A DNA stretch of 34,402 nt, taken from assembly GCF_000485595.1 (NCBI RefSeq), contig NW_014577141.1, positions 333,271 to 367,672 of the forward strand, written 5' to 3'. Below the pieces are notes generated by a model. It made no database searches. It worked only from the letters and a program-made list of their open reading frames with translations, and was not told the origin of the DNA. The stretch's first letter is position 1. Each line of letters starts with the position of its first letter. Shown here piece by piece: positions 1 to 12,604 of this stretch. Position numbers and translations under genes: made by a program. This DNA is from Priapulus caudatus. Lineage: Eukaryota; Priapulida; Priapulimorpha; Priapulimorphida; Priapulidae.

Positions 1-2480
1 TTAATTAATTAATTAAATTAATCTAATACGTTGCTGAATGTTATTTCTATACGTATAAATAAAGTGATTGCAGTGAATCGAATGGCATTGACAAGGTCAG
101 ACGATCATCATTAATCACCCTACCTTTGTTGAAAATATCCCTCCTCGGATGGACTGGATGAAAGCAGCTTCAGTCTCTCCCAGCCCTCCTCCCTCTTCAC
201 CCACTCGTCTCCCGGACCTCTCCAGTCCTTCCCGATAAAAGGCATGCTGTTGTCTTGTCGAACGGAGAAGCGAGACGCAATCGTAAACAGAGCGAGCCGT
301 ATTGATCCCTACGCGCTCGCGCTCACAACTTTATACGCGTGCTAGTGTTTACGGATGTGACGTCACGCGACGTCATGATTGACGCGCGCTGGGAAATCGA
401 TTCGACAACGAGGCGGGTGAGTGCGCTGAGTGCGTTCGCGCGTTTCGTACTGCGCCGCAAATCGTTGCGTGGGCATGCAACGCGATGATAACGTCACGGG
501 TCGTTTCGTGTACTAATAGTCACCCAATTCGAGCAATCGACTAAATATCACACGTCAGGGCGTCGTTATTTGAGGGGGATAGCACGCCGCAGGGGTGTGT
601 GAGAGGGGCTATACGCATGTACGCATGATCATCGCACGAACCCAAGCGCACTCGTGGTGAAGTCATGTGCTCGGTATTGCGCAATAGGTGGTGGTAGCGC
701 TGCACGCTGTGCCCTGCATGTTTATACTAGAACTACGGCAGGCGTTTTAAACCGCTCGTGGCCGCGGTACACGTGTTTCTCGCTTAAAAACTTTTATGTA
801 GTATGTGATGAGAAGCACGCGCCCGACACACGACCGACCGTACTGAGGGATCACTGGATGTATACAAAGAAATATCTGCAATGCAACACCGCTGTATACG
901 CACCTACACCTTCTCCTTCCTGTTAGGGGTATAGGAGCGATATTCTTATACGCCCGAAGAGCTCATGTTTTGACGTCGATAGGTTTATCATTGAATTCGC
1001 GATTTTGCGTTTAAAATCAATAGCACCCATCACCAGTGATGTTTGCTCGTGGAAAAAATATAGAGGGGAGATTCTTAGCATAATTTATTCATAGTTCCGT
1101 ATTCCGACTGCGCCAGAGCCTAGAATCCCACCGTTTGTTTTTATTCACTCCCGATCAAATGATAGAGCGATTCAGCCTGCGATGTTGCATCTTGCTTTGT
1201 GCGAAAAATTCTGCGTTAGCAAAAGGACTTTACTCGATGCCAACGACCCCTATGAGCTGTAGCATATGGAATCACAAATCCCGTCTAAAGAAGGCCGTGC
1301 AGCAGGGGCAAGCCTATGTACACCAGGGGCAGCTGCAAGGCCTTTGTAAGTTTTACTGGAACCTCGCACGTGATATAACGCGCGCGGGTTCACCGTTCAC
1401 GGGTGTAACGACCACCAGAGGAAGTGCAATGAGAGGACGACTGACTCACTAACACACGATAACATCAGCGAGCACTGTGATGCTGTCATTCGCATCGCTA
1501 TTTCGTTCGTTTTATGAAGACTGGATATACAGTGACACCGAAAGTATTAGAGAATCAAGCTGATATTGGCCGCAGAGACATCGTTGGATGTAGTGATGAA
1601 TATAAATCAAATAATGATACATAGATTACCCTGCCCGTGAAGCACCTCGCGTTAGCGCACTCTATATGTGTTTGACTAATCATGCGCAGCGATCTTTCGC
1701 GATTTTAATTAACATCTAGTGTGTAGTTGTTCTCCGTCTTTCGTGTGTTATTACGTACGCGTACGTTCGATTAATTCAATTAAGTGTGCATAATTCTTCA
1801 TGCATTAAAATTATTCGTCTATATTTGAATACTATGTGCACGTCAGGGTAGGTGCGATCGTTTTACTTTCTTTGGGTACGCGTCTGTGGGCCGATGACAA
1901 AATTGCTGTACTGTAATGTATGCACCGTAATAATGCACGTACGGCATGATACGGCAATGTATGAGCAGAACGCGGCCACCATTTTTCTGAATTTATCATC
2001 ACACTACCGTGTCAATAGAATTGGTGCGGTCGATGAGTGCAATAATAATCTCGAACAAAAAGTATAAAAGAACAAGATGGATATATAATTGTAAATATTT
2101 GAGCTGGGTGACAAACAAGTAATATACTCGGTGAAAAAGTTGAAAAAAACAATATGGATATATAATTGTAAATATTTATCTACATCTATTTGAAAATAAA
2201 CAAGATAATCTCAACTATGTGGAAACTACAGGAAAGCTCATTATAACGATTACATCCAAAAGCATGAAGCAAACATGTCGTTTCGCGATACACCGTGTAA
2301 ATTGCTCAGCCAAAACATTTATACGTGATAAGGTTGTTTTTTGCTGTTTATATGAATAATTTTCATGGGTTTCCACTGATTACTAAACGATCACTCACTC
2401 CACGGCACCTGCAGCCAACAGTTACTACATAACCCCGACTGGTAATCACGTGACGACTGGTAATTTCCATGAAGCAATAT
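1..2480. other. No gene recognised
   Basis: Short open frames occur on both strands but none has family resemblance, supported splice sites or unusual length. Near 2075 and 2154 the same 24-bp segment (ATGGATATATAATTGTAAAT plus ATTT) occurs twice. Confidence 0.4.
358..495. promoter_or_regulatory. Cluster of CRE-like sites in CpG-rich DNA
   Basis: A full palindromic TGACGTCA at 358-365, a half site CGACGTCA at 368-375 and AACGTCAC near 490, in a stretch (about 240-660) with many CpG. It may be a promoter for a gene lying off the left edge. No coding exon next to it was recognised. Confidence 0.25.
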
Positions 2481-2486
2481 ATGTGG

Positions 2487-2585
2487 CACTGAGCTGAACA
2501 TATATTAACAGTACGTATTTAATAAAAACAAGTGATACAGTGGTACGCAATAATACGTACCACTGTTACTATATACAGCTCAGTG
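2487..2585. repeat. Small nested hairpin
   Basis: CACTGAGCTG at 2487-2496 pairs with CAGCTCAGTG at 2576-2585, and AGTGGTACG at 2539-2547 pairs with CGTACCACT at 2556-2564. It may be a tiny inverted-repeat element. Confidence 0.5.
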
Positions 2586-2803
2586 ATATGTACTAATTTG
2601 CGAGAGCCGCACATCGCAGTGTCTGGCAGCAGTTTTGACTACACGCCCGCGTCAGAAACCGGCACGAGACATCGCGAGAACTCTGGCAATGCGTAAAACT
2701 GCCTGCTGTCAGTTAGTTATTAGATGGTGGGCAAGCTTGGATAGTACGACAGACCTAGCCACCTCCCTGAAACAAACATCATGTCACGTACGAAACGTTG
2801 TAA

Positions 2804-2990
2804 CAGACAGATATATACGTACAGACCAACATTATTAACTCCTGCTTAACTATGTAAACAGATAGATAAATACATATACAGACCAACATAAATATCTCCT
2901 GCTTAACGATGTAAACAGGGAGATTGACACGCAGAAACCAACATCATTGACTCGACCGCAAAACCGGATAAACAGGGGGTCGTTCGTTGA
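2804..2990. repeat. Three diverged tandem copies of a roughly 62-bp unit
   Basis: Each copy reads roughly ACAGACCAACAT, then CTCCTGCTTAAC, then GTAAACAG. The third is the most diverged. Confidence 0.6.
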
Positions 2991-3109
2991 CAGAAACATT
3001 TTAGCATCGCACAATTATTCTTCCTTGCAACTTTTTTTGCTGCATGTTTGAAAAAAGCATTTACCATTACCGTAGCACCATGACGCCACTGTCAGCCGCT
3101 GACCATATG

Positions 3110-3490
3110 GACCATATGGATATCAACCAGATAGATAGATATCGATCAGATAGATTGATATCAATTAGATATACAGATATCAATCAGATATACAGATATC
3201 GATTAGATATCCAGATATCAATCAGATATACAGATATCGATTAGATATCCAGATATCAATCAGATATATAGATATCAATCAGATAAATAGATATCGATTA
3301 GATAGACAGATGTCAAACAGATAGACGGCCTTATATCCTATCGGGGGACCAAAAGGATAAAGAAAAAAAGATAATCAGATAGACAATATCGACTGGATAG
3401 ATATATACCGACTGGAAAAAAAGATAGATATCGACCGGAGAGACAGATATCGACCCGACAGCTAAATATCGACCAGATAGATAGATAGAT
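3110..3490. repeat. GATA/GATATC-rich minisatellite
   Basis: Alternating 19-bp units AGATATCGATTAGATATCC and AGATATCAATCAGATATAC give a 38-bp higher-order period, decaying to single GATA repeats. It lies directly downstream of the TGFBI-like stop codon. Confidence 0.75.
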
Positions 3491-3512
3491 GGATATGGAT
3501 GTCGGCCCACAC

Positions 3513-3727
3513 CTACAGACGCGTGATGAGACCGTCGACGACGTGCACGACTCCGTTGCTAGCGACGCGGTCGCACTGCGTCACGCGCACGATCTCGTTG
3601 ACGACGACGCGGCCGGCGTCGCCGAGCGTGCGATAGACGCGCAGCCGCGGCCCGCCGACGGTCGCGTGCTGCACGCCCGAGCCGCATGTCCACAGGTTGT
3701 TGAAGACGCCCGCGCAGCACAGGTGCT
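3513..3727 (-). CDS. TGFBI-like: FAS1-4, terminal exon with stop
   Basis: 215 nt, phase 1 in. Acceptor ACACATTTCAG after a pyrimidine-rich intron (CT microsatellite and TA repeat on this strand). It encodes [18 protein letters not shown], a strand PRLRVYRT and the H2 box [18 protein letters not shown], then TAG at 3513-3515. The exon is strikingly GC rich compared with its flanks. No clear polyadenylation signal was found close downstream. Confidence 0.85.
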
Positions 3728-3797
3728 CTGAAATGTGTGCAACGTGATGCGGTAATAGAATGTAACACGGAATTCAGAATGCGATGTAGATTTAGGA

Positions 3798-3845
<48 letters not shown>

Positions 3846-6800
3846 AAGAGAGAGAAAGAGAAAGATAGAGAGAGAGGGGGAGGGAGGGAGGGGGAGGGAG
3901 GGAGGGGGAGGGAGAGAGGGAGTGAGAGAGAGAAACGAGAGAGAGGAAGGAGGGAGGGCAGGAGGAGAGAGGCAGGAATGGTGGGAGGAAACGAAGGAGG
4001 AAGGGAAGGAGAGAGGAGAGAGAGAAAGAGGAAGAGACGGAGAGAGAGAGAGTGTGGTACGATATAGATTTAGAATCAAGCAGGGATAACACTTGTGATA
4101 TACTTGTGAGCATTACCCTCTCTTTATAGAAGAGAAATAGATATAGATTATTGTTCCCATGCACACACCACACTATTGGGGATAACAGTTGCTAACACAA
4201 AGAGAATGTCATTGGGATAGCCATTGTTTATGAACATGAAATCACTGCCGATTCTGTTCCTATGCTTAGATATCGTTATAAGGACTATTACTTGGGCAGG
4301 GGCGTGTACAGGATTTGTACCAGGGGGTGGTCTAACCGTAACCCAAACTTGCAAGCACGCGAAGGGGGTGTGTGGGGGCCCTCCCCCAGAATTTTTTTGA
4401 AATTAGACTCCCTTAGATGCTCTTTCTGCGCGAGCAGGGGGGGTCCAGACCCCCTGGACCCCCCCCCCCCTGTACACGCCCCTGTTGGGGATACCTACAA
4501 CATTACCGATTGCTACAAATATTGCTAACACATGCAAGTTGTCATGAACATGCATGCTTATCAGTTGGACCAAAGTATTACGTGTGGTCTATTCTATTGA
4601 TTAATTTGCGCATATGATCGCGCTGAACCACTCGTGTCATTGGTACCCACCAGGTAAAATATGAAGAGCCAGAACTTGCTGCATAAGGAAGCTGTCCTTG
4701 CGCAGGTGAGGCAACTGCTCCGTGATTGCATCGTTAGTGGGAGCGAAAAAGGTGAAGCCAGTGTCGGACGACAGATGATCGAGAAGTCCTGCTTCCTCCA
4801 TCAGCTCCAGGATAATCGAAAAGCTGCTGTTACTCCTCAGCATGTCGAGGACAGTGCCATCTGTTGGGGGCATCAGCACCTACACGTATAAAAATCGAGA
4901 GATAAGATCAGGAGTGAATAATAGAGATTATATATTCACTCTATTATTCTATTATTCTCTCCTGATAAGATTCATTCATTAATTTATACAACGGCATTAC
5001 ACGTGAGGACGTTTACAGTTATATTGATGAACAAAGTGTCAGTAAGAACCATCAAAGCTATGAGTTTATGTAAGTAATGTATATTGCACAGTTACATGAA
5101 TGGTGTAGCAGACATGTCATTTTACGTGAAATTGGAGGGTCAAAATGTTCAGACACATACAGCACGAAAAAAGAAGGTTTATAACACGTGGTATTTCGAT
5201 TTATATTTAAATTCTGTTTTTGGCTCATCATGGTACGATAGCAGCTGTTGAATAATCACAGACATATCTGTTATTATTCACCCCTGACAATATATATATA
5301 GTATAGCAATTAGTGTAGGAAGTCTGCCAAATATACAATCTCTTGCTAAACTTTAATATTAGACTACAATGTGTAATACTACCTTGTCAATGATATGCAC
5401 GGCAGCTCCACATGTCATTAGGTCAGACTGGACAACTTTAGCGCACTGCACAGTTGTCACTGCATTGTCATCAAACCAACACTGTAAATATCAAGCATTA
5501 CATACAATTAAACAAGTTCGCTACTCATCGAGAAACTAAATAACGTCTAGCAACGGATGCACGACGAGGGAACACAGTTACTTAGTATTCAGAGTATTTC
5601 TAACACGTGAATTTAGCATTTTATAACCAGTAAATAAACAAACATAGGATCGAATGTTTCGTCATAGCATCAAATGGCATCGCGAATGGCACCTGCTTGT
5701 ATTTGTTGATGAGTAGCTTCTTATCGCTATCCACCACAGGCAGTAGCTGATTATTACTCATCTCGCCCACGCTCAGGCTCTCCGTCGTCACGTGACCCCT
5801 GATGACCTCCACAAGCGATTTCCGATCTCTGAGTCTCTCGTAGTCAGCGGGACTCAGACCCTGTGGTTCGGTCGCACAAAAACAACACAGCAATCATAAT
5901 TTTTACGCGTCATAAGTGAGGCGTAGCTAACCCATTTTCTCACGGGGAGGGGGCAAGCCATGTGCAGGTTGTGTTCTGGGCAGGTGACCGTGGGCCATTC
6001 GCCATTGACCATGTAACAGCATCTACATTTCTCTGGGGGAAAAATGCCCCTCTTGCCACCCCTCCACCATGCTAGCTATATACAGCCCTTAATAGGACAT
6101 AACATCAAGTACTACTGCTTGAGAACATATGGATGTAACCTTTAACATGGATTTCCCGGTTCAAGAGATAAAATGTCGGTGCATTAGCTTGTCTGTGTGT
6201 TATTCATAAATATTTTCTTTTTGTACAAAATGTAGAGGGAACTAATTTATAACAATCGTGGCTTTTCGTTATAAGACACGATTCCTTTCTACGTGCTCCC
6301 TCAATTGATTGTGAAAACATACTTGAAATACTAATAAATTTACATATGGCATGCAATGTGGATTATTACTCACATGCATGATAAGCTTACACTACTTGCC
6401 ACACTGCCACAGTTACTTGACGTTTGTTTAATCATAGACACTGGCCTACAGGTCTTTGGGAAATTATCTATGGTTTAATCGAGATCCTACCACTATATCT
6501 TTTGCTCATGCTCGTGTCTATAACACACCTGGAAAGCCTCGTCACTTGGAACGAAGAACGTCACATTTCTGAGGTCATTGATCTCTTCCTCCAGCCGTGC
6601 GTTTCTGATGACTTGCACAACCTCCTCCTCCCCCCTTCGCTCCAGTAGTCCAACGATTGAGAGGGCTGCCAACAGGTGCGGGCAAATGGACATTGTTAAA
6701 GGGTGACATGACCTATAGCTTCCTTGCATATTTTCAGTGAAAATAGGTTTAAACTACGCTACCTAAAAAATTGCATGGTTCAATATTCATTAGAAATATT

Positions 6801-7234
6801 TCTTAAGAACGTTTTAAAACTGACAGCTACCGTTTGATTACAACACCGGTGGCAGGGCAGTGACGTGTATCACACGAAAACAGCCAGAATATCAGATGAG
6901 ATCAATTAACTTCCGCACAGATACACACGCACGCACACACAGACATGCACACACGCGCACTCACACATGCACACACAATCATACGCATGCACGTGCAGCA
7001 CAGCACGCGGCCACCAAGCATACACCCCTCTTCACAATGCCGCGACGGCACCGCGACGCACGCATAAGCACAAGACACACACCATTCAGCATACACACAC
7101 ACACACAACAAAACACACAACACACTAAGGCACCACGCACGGCACACACCACATTACACACAGCACACCCACACGCACGCACGCAACGCAACGCACGCAC
7201 GGCACGCCAGCACGCACGGCACGCACGCACGCAT

Positions 7235-7265
<31 letters not shown>

Positions 7266-8589
7266 CACACAACACACACACACACCACACACCAACTCCT
7301 TACACCCACGGCGGTGATCACCAGCGTACGTCGTTGGTGAACGAGGACCTTGTCAACGTAGTGTATGACGCGTTGGTGTGCCTATGACGTCAGCGCGCTG
7401 TTCACCTGCGCGTCCGTCGCACAAACCAGCTTGCCGTCGTCGTGCGGTTGAGCGTCACGCTTTGTCGCCTGCTGTCCAGCGTGCGCATACGACCTCGATG
7501 ACGCCGCGAGCAGATGACGTTGGCGGAAGCAGGTGGTGCATCAACACACCTGCAGCGATTGTCACGACGCGTTATTGTACCACTGCTGCTCCTATATTAT
7601 TATTATTATTATTATTTTCCAAAGCGGATCACGGCATTAGCCGTGGCTTCTGGGTTGCGCCGTGTCCCAACCGGGGACATAGGGATTTCAATCCAGAATT
7701 TCCAGGATGTGTGCTGTTCTTCTTCTTCTTCTTCTTCTTCTATTATATATATTATTATACTGTTGCTATATACTATTATCATCATTATTATGCTTATTCA
7801 TTATTATTATTATTATTATATAACAGTTTTTCTTGTATGTGAATAAATCGATGGTATAGCTTACACGAGATCTAAATTCCATGTGATCTAGAATTAAATA
7901 TAGAAATATGAGTAAACGAAGAAAAAGTGTAGATGCATAAGGAAATTGTATTAGCGAACCAGAAGTAAGTGTGAACATTTGCGGGAAAACTGCATACGTT
8001 TTAGCATGTAGGATCATTTGTTAATTGGCTCTTGAGTTCTGGCTCCAACTGCATGATGGCAAGAGTTGGTCGGGGCCTAGTAGGGTCCACTGTCCGTCAT
8101 TGTGGCAGATCCCTGTACTAAGTCCGTCTGCGAAACCCCATCAAAAAAAGCAACTCAACTTCACTAAAGAACAAATTCGTCAGTAATATGTGTATTTCAT
8201 ACTTAACTATAAATGCCTCTCCTATAAAACGCTATACAGTTGTTGCCTGCATACTCCACAAATTATCGCCAGCTCAATAAGTAAATCATTCGATTACTAA
8301 AAAATTCTATTGAAAAAATTTAAAAGACTATACATGCTTAAGAACGCATAATGTGCTGATGTGCCAACCTACAAAAATTTGGAGATTTTTCCCACACATA
8401 GCCATGTTTTGCAATGACATATCCAGCCTTTCATCATTGTGGTCGCCAGATTAAAATACTGTAATGCATCAAAGGTCTATAAGAGCAATATCAGAGTCGA
8501 AATATTGGTGTTATAGTGATTACCATAATGATTCTAGCATGTATTACCATTATATTACAATATTAATATTGAGTATATATATAATATAT

Positions 8590-8641
<52 letters not shown>

Positions 8642-9305
8642 TAATACATACACACATATAAATTTTCCTAATATTTATTATTATTAGAATATATATACAG
8701 GGTGTGAAATTAACGCGAGTCAGGAGTCAAATACTCCCCGATTTACTGTCGGACTCCCTGATTTGACATATGAAGGAGTCCGTGTGACTCTGAGAATTCT
8801 GCTATACTAACTAGTTTGTTCCAGAGCACGGCCACGCGGAATTACCGTATTTTTTCATCAAATGTCCAAAGAAAATTTGGCAGACGTGTAACCGCACGAA
8901 TCTTCAAACTAAGCACATGCTTTATTGTTAATATATTTAATTTTGAACTTCAGACTACGGACTCCCTCATTTTGCTGCAGACTCCCTCTTTTTGAGGGCA
9001 GGGAGTCCGTTGGACTCCCTTGTTCAAAAGTTAATTTCTACCCCTGTATATATATATATACATATTGCTTACATGACTTGAGCATGCTGAACTGGGCATC
9101 CTTGCTAATCACGTCCATGATAGTGAGCACCGGTGCGGCCATGACCTTCTCCAGAACATGGACGACCCCGTTGACGGCCATGTTGTCCACTGAAGTTACG
9201 CGCACACAGTTGGCAAGCAGAAGCTGCAAAATATCCATTAGCCACGTGTAGGGATATAAGAGGAATGTATGATAGAGAGATAGTAGAGCACACAGATGAA
9301 CAGAT

Positions 9306-9344
<39 letters not shown>

Positions 9345-11028
9345 CACAGACACGCCCCACACAATCTGACACACACCCTGCTTCCGCTGCGGCTCCGGTA
9401 GATGTTAACTCTCAGCTTGTGGCCAGCCTCCGTGAGTATCGTCTGTTCATCCGCCATACCCGACGACCTCACGACCCCAGTCACGACGTGACCCTTCAGT
9501 ATCGCGTGCGTGTCAGCCTGGCCTTCCTCTTCCTTCTCATCCACTGTCTGTAGGCGCTCCTATGAGGCACAGAAATATACAAAAGACATCAATATCAGAG
9601 ATATCAGGCAGAGGTATTGATCCCCACCAGATCGTACATCGACGGAATTTAATCTCGTATTAAAGTTACCACGAACATATATACGCTTGCATGCTGGTAT
9701 ACAGTACATGTATTGCACTACTAGCATACATATGTTCATGACGTTTATATCAACTATTATATGCTGCTATCATTTAATATCAACTACTATTATATTATAC
9801 TATAACTACAACTACAACTACTATACTATACTATACTATACTATACTATATTATACTATAACTACAACTACTATTATACTATAATCATCAACTATTATAT
9901 GCTGCTATCATTTAATATGTCAATATTCCATTGCTGTTTCGGTTAATTTCCCGTCTATGTGGCATGGTTTTAAACTAATTTAATGTCTATGTACCATCGC
10001 GTGGAATTCCTGTATAGCTTCGTTTGTCGGCGCGAATAGTGTAACGTTCTCGTTGACCAACATGTCCGACAATTCCAAATGACCGAGCACTTCAACGAAG
10101 TTGGTTAGTCCAAGATCAGTAGCCACTTCCTCCACACTCTTCAGCTCTAACACTGCAAGGAATACACAATATACGATGAGAAAGAGATGTTACGTGCCAG
10201 CAGTAACATCTAAATTGTCCTACATGATAATTATTTTTGTTAGCTATCACGCCTGCTGCTGTAACTTAACTCCAAATATCAACATTTAGGACAACCAGAC
10301 GACGTTGAACTTCATTCAGAGCTTGGGTTAACAAACGATAAAGCGACTCACTCTGTATACATCCGTCTGCACCAGGCTGATGCTCGTACCCTGGACAACA
10401 CTGATAGATGATTCTATAAATTTTTGTCAGTCCGTACACACTCACCCTGGCAAGAAAAAACAAAGTGCGCATTCTAAATTGCTATTGCACTTTGAATTCG
10501 ATGATGTAGATGCATCTACATGAACATGATACGAGACATAGATGCATGAAGTGATCACCAGCGTACCGTCGTTGGGAACGAGGACCTTGTCAACGTAGTG
10601 TATGACGCCGTTCGTTGCCATGACGTCAGCGGCTGTCACCTGCGCGTCGTCGACAAACAGCTTGCCGTCGTCGGTGCGGTTGAGCGTCACGCGTTGTCGC
10701 CTGCTGTCCAGCGTGCGCATACGACCCTCGATGACGCCGGAACAGATGACGTTGGGAAGCAGGTGGTGCATCAACACACCTGCAGCGATTGTCACCGACG
10801 GTTATTGTACCACTGCTGCTCGTATTATTATTATTATTATTATTATTATTTCCAAATGGGATCACGGCATTAGCCGGTGGCTTCTTGGTTGGCCGTGTCC
10901 CAACCGGGGACATAGGGATTCAATCCAGAATTTTTCGCAGGATGTGTGCTGTTCTTCTTCTTCTTCTTCTTCTTCTTATTATTATTATTATTATTATACT
11001 GTTGCTATTACTATTATCATCATTATTA

Positions 11029-11069
<41 letters not shown>

Positions 11070-12553
11070 AGTTTTTCTTGTATGTGAATAAATCGATGGT
11101 AGAGCTTACACGAGATCTAAGCTCCATGTGATCTTAGAATTAAATATAGAAATATGAGGTAAAACGAAGAAAAAGTGTAGATGCATAAGGAAATTGTATT
11201 AGCTGAACCAGAGTAAGTGTGAACATTTGCGGTGAGAAACTGCATACGTTTTAGGCATGTAGGATCATTTGTTAATTGCCTCTTGAGTTCTGGCTCCAAC
11301 TGCATGATGGCAGAGTTGGTCGGGGCTAGTAGGGTCCACTGTCCGTCATTGTGCAGATCCTGTACTAAGTCCGTCTGCGAAACCCCTGATAACAAAAAGC
11401 AACTTTCACTAAAGAACAAATTCGTCAGTAATATGTGTATATTCATACTTAACTATAAATGCCTCTCCTATAAACGCTATACAGGTTGTTTGCCTGCATA
11501 CTCCACAAATTTATCGCCAGGCTCAAATAAGTAAAATCATTCGATTACTAAAAAATTCTATTGAAAAAATGTTAAAAGACTATACATGCTTATAAACGCA
11601 TAATGTGCTGATGTGCCAACTACAAAAATTTGGAGATTTTTTCCCACACATAGCCATGTTTTGCAATGACATATCCAGCCTTTCATCATTGTGGTTGCAG
11701 ATTAAAATACTGTAATGCATCAAAGGTCTATAAAGATCAATATCAGAGTCGAAATATTGGTGTTATAGTGATTACGATAATGAATTCTAGCATGTATTAA
11801 CATTATATTACAATATTAATATTGAGTATATATATAATATATATCATATATATATATATAGTATATATATATATATATATATATATATTAGTATAATACA
11901 TACACACATATAAATTTTCCTAATATTTATTATTATTAGAATATATATACAGGGTGTGAATTAACGCGAGTCAGGAGTCAATACTCCCCGATTTACTGTC
12001 GGACTCCCTGATTTGACATATGAAGGAGTCCGTGTGACTCTGAGAATTCTGCTATACTAACTAGTTTGTTCGCAGGCACGGCCACGCGGATTACCGTATT
12101 TTTTCATCAAATGTCAAAGAAAATTTGGCAGACGTGTAACCGCACGAATCTTCAAATAAGCACATGCTTTATTGTTAATATATTTAATTTTGAACTTCAG
12201 ACTACGGACTCCTCATTTTGCTGCAGACTCCCTCTTTTTTGAGGCAGGAGTCGCGTCGACTGACTCCTTGTTCAAGCAGTTAATTTCTACCCCTGTATAT
12301 ATATATATACATATTGCTTACATGACTTGAGCATGCTGAACTGGCATCCTTGCTAATCACGTCCATGATAGTGAGCACGGCGTCGGCCATGACCTTCTCC
12401 AGAACATGGACCGACCCCGTTGACGCCATGTTGTCCACTGAAGTTACGCGGCACACAGTTGCAAGCAGAAGCTGCAAAATATCCATTAGCCACGTGTAGC
12501 GATAATAAGAGGAATGTATGATAGAGAGATAGTAGAGCACCAGATGAACAGAT

Positions 12554-12604
<51 letters not shown>

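Larger units (their letters stand above)
7314..10550. repeat. Left unit of a large tandem duplication
   Basis: About 3.24 kb, repeated head to tail at 10551-14831. The order FAS1-2 last exon, FAS1-2 middle, FAS1-1 last, FAS1-1 middle, FAS1-1 first, EMI second half is the same in both. In this unit the part up to about 8200 carries many one-base differences that break frames, while about 9040-10550 reads cleanly. It lacks the Helitron found in the right unit. Confidence 0.92.

Noticed and set aside
6860-7387. Frames of repeated Ala-Arg-Thr-His or Arg-Ala-Cys-Val
   Set aside because: Simple ACGC/ACAC repeat. No family resemblance.
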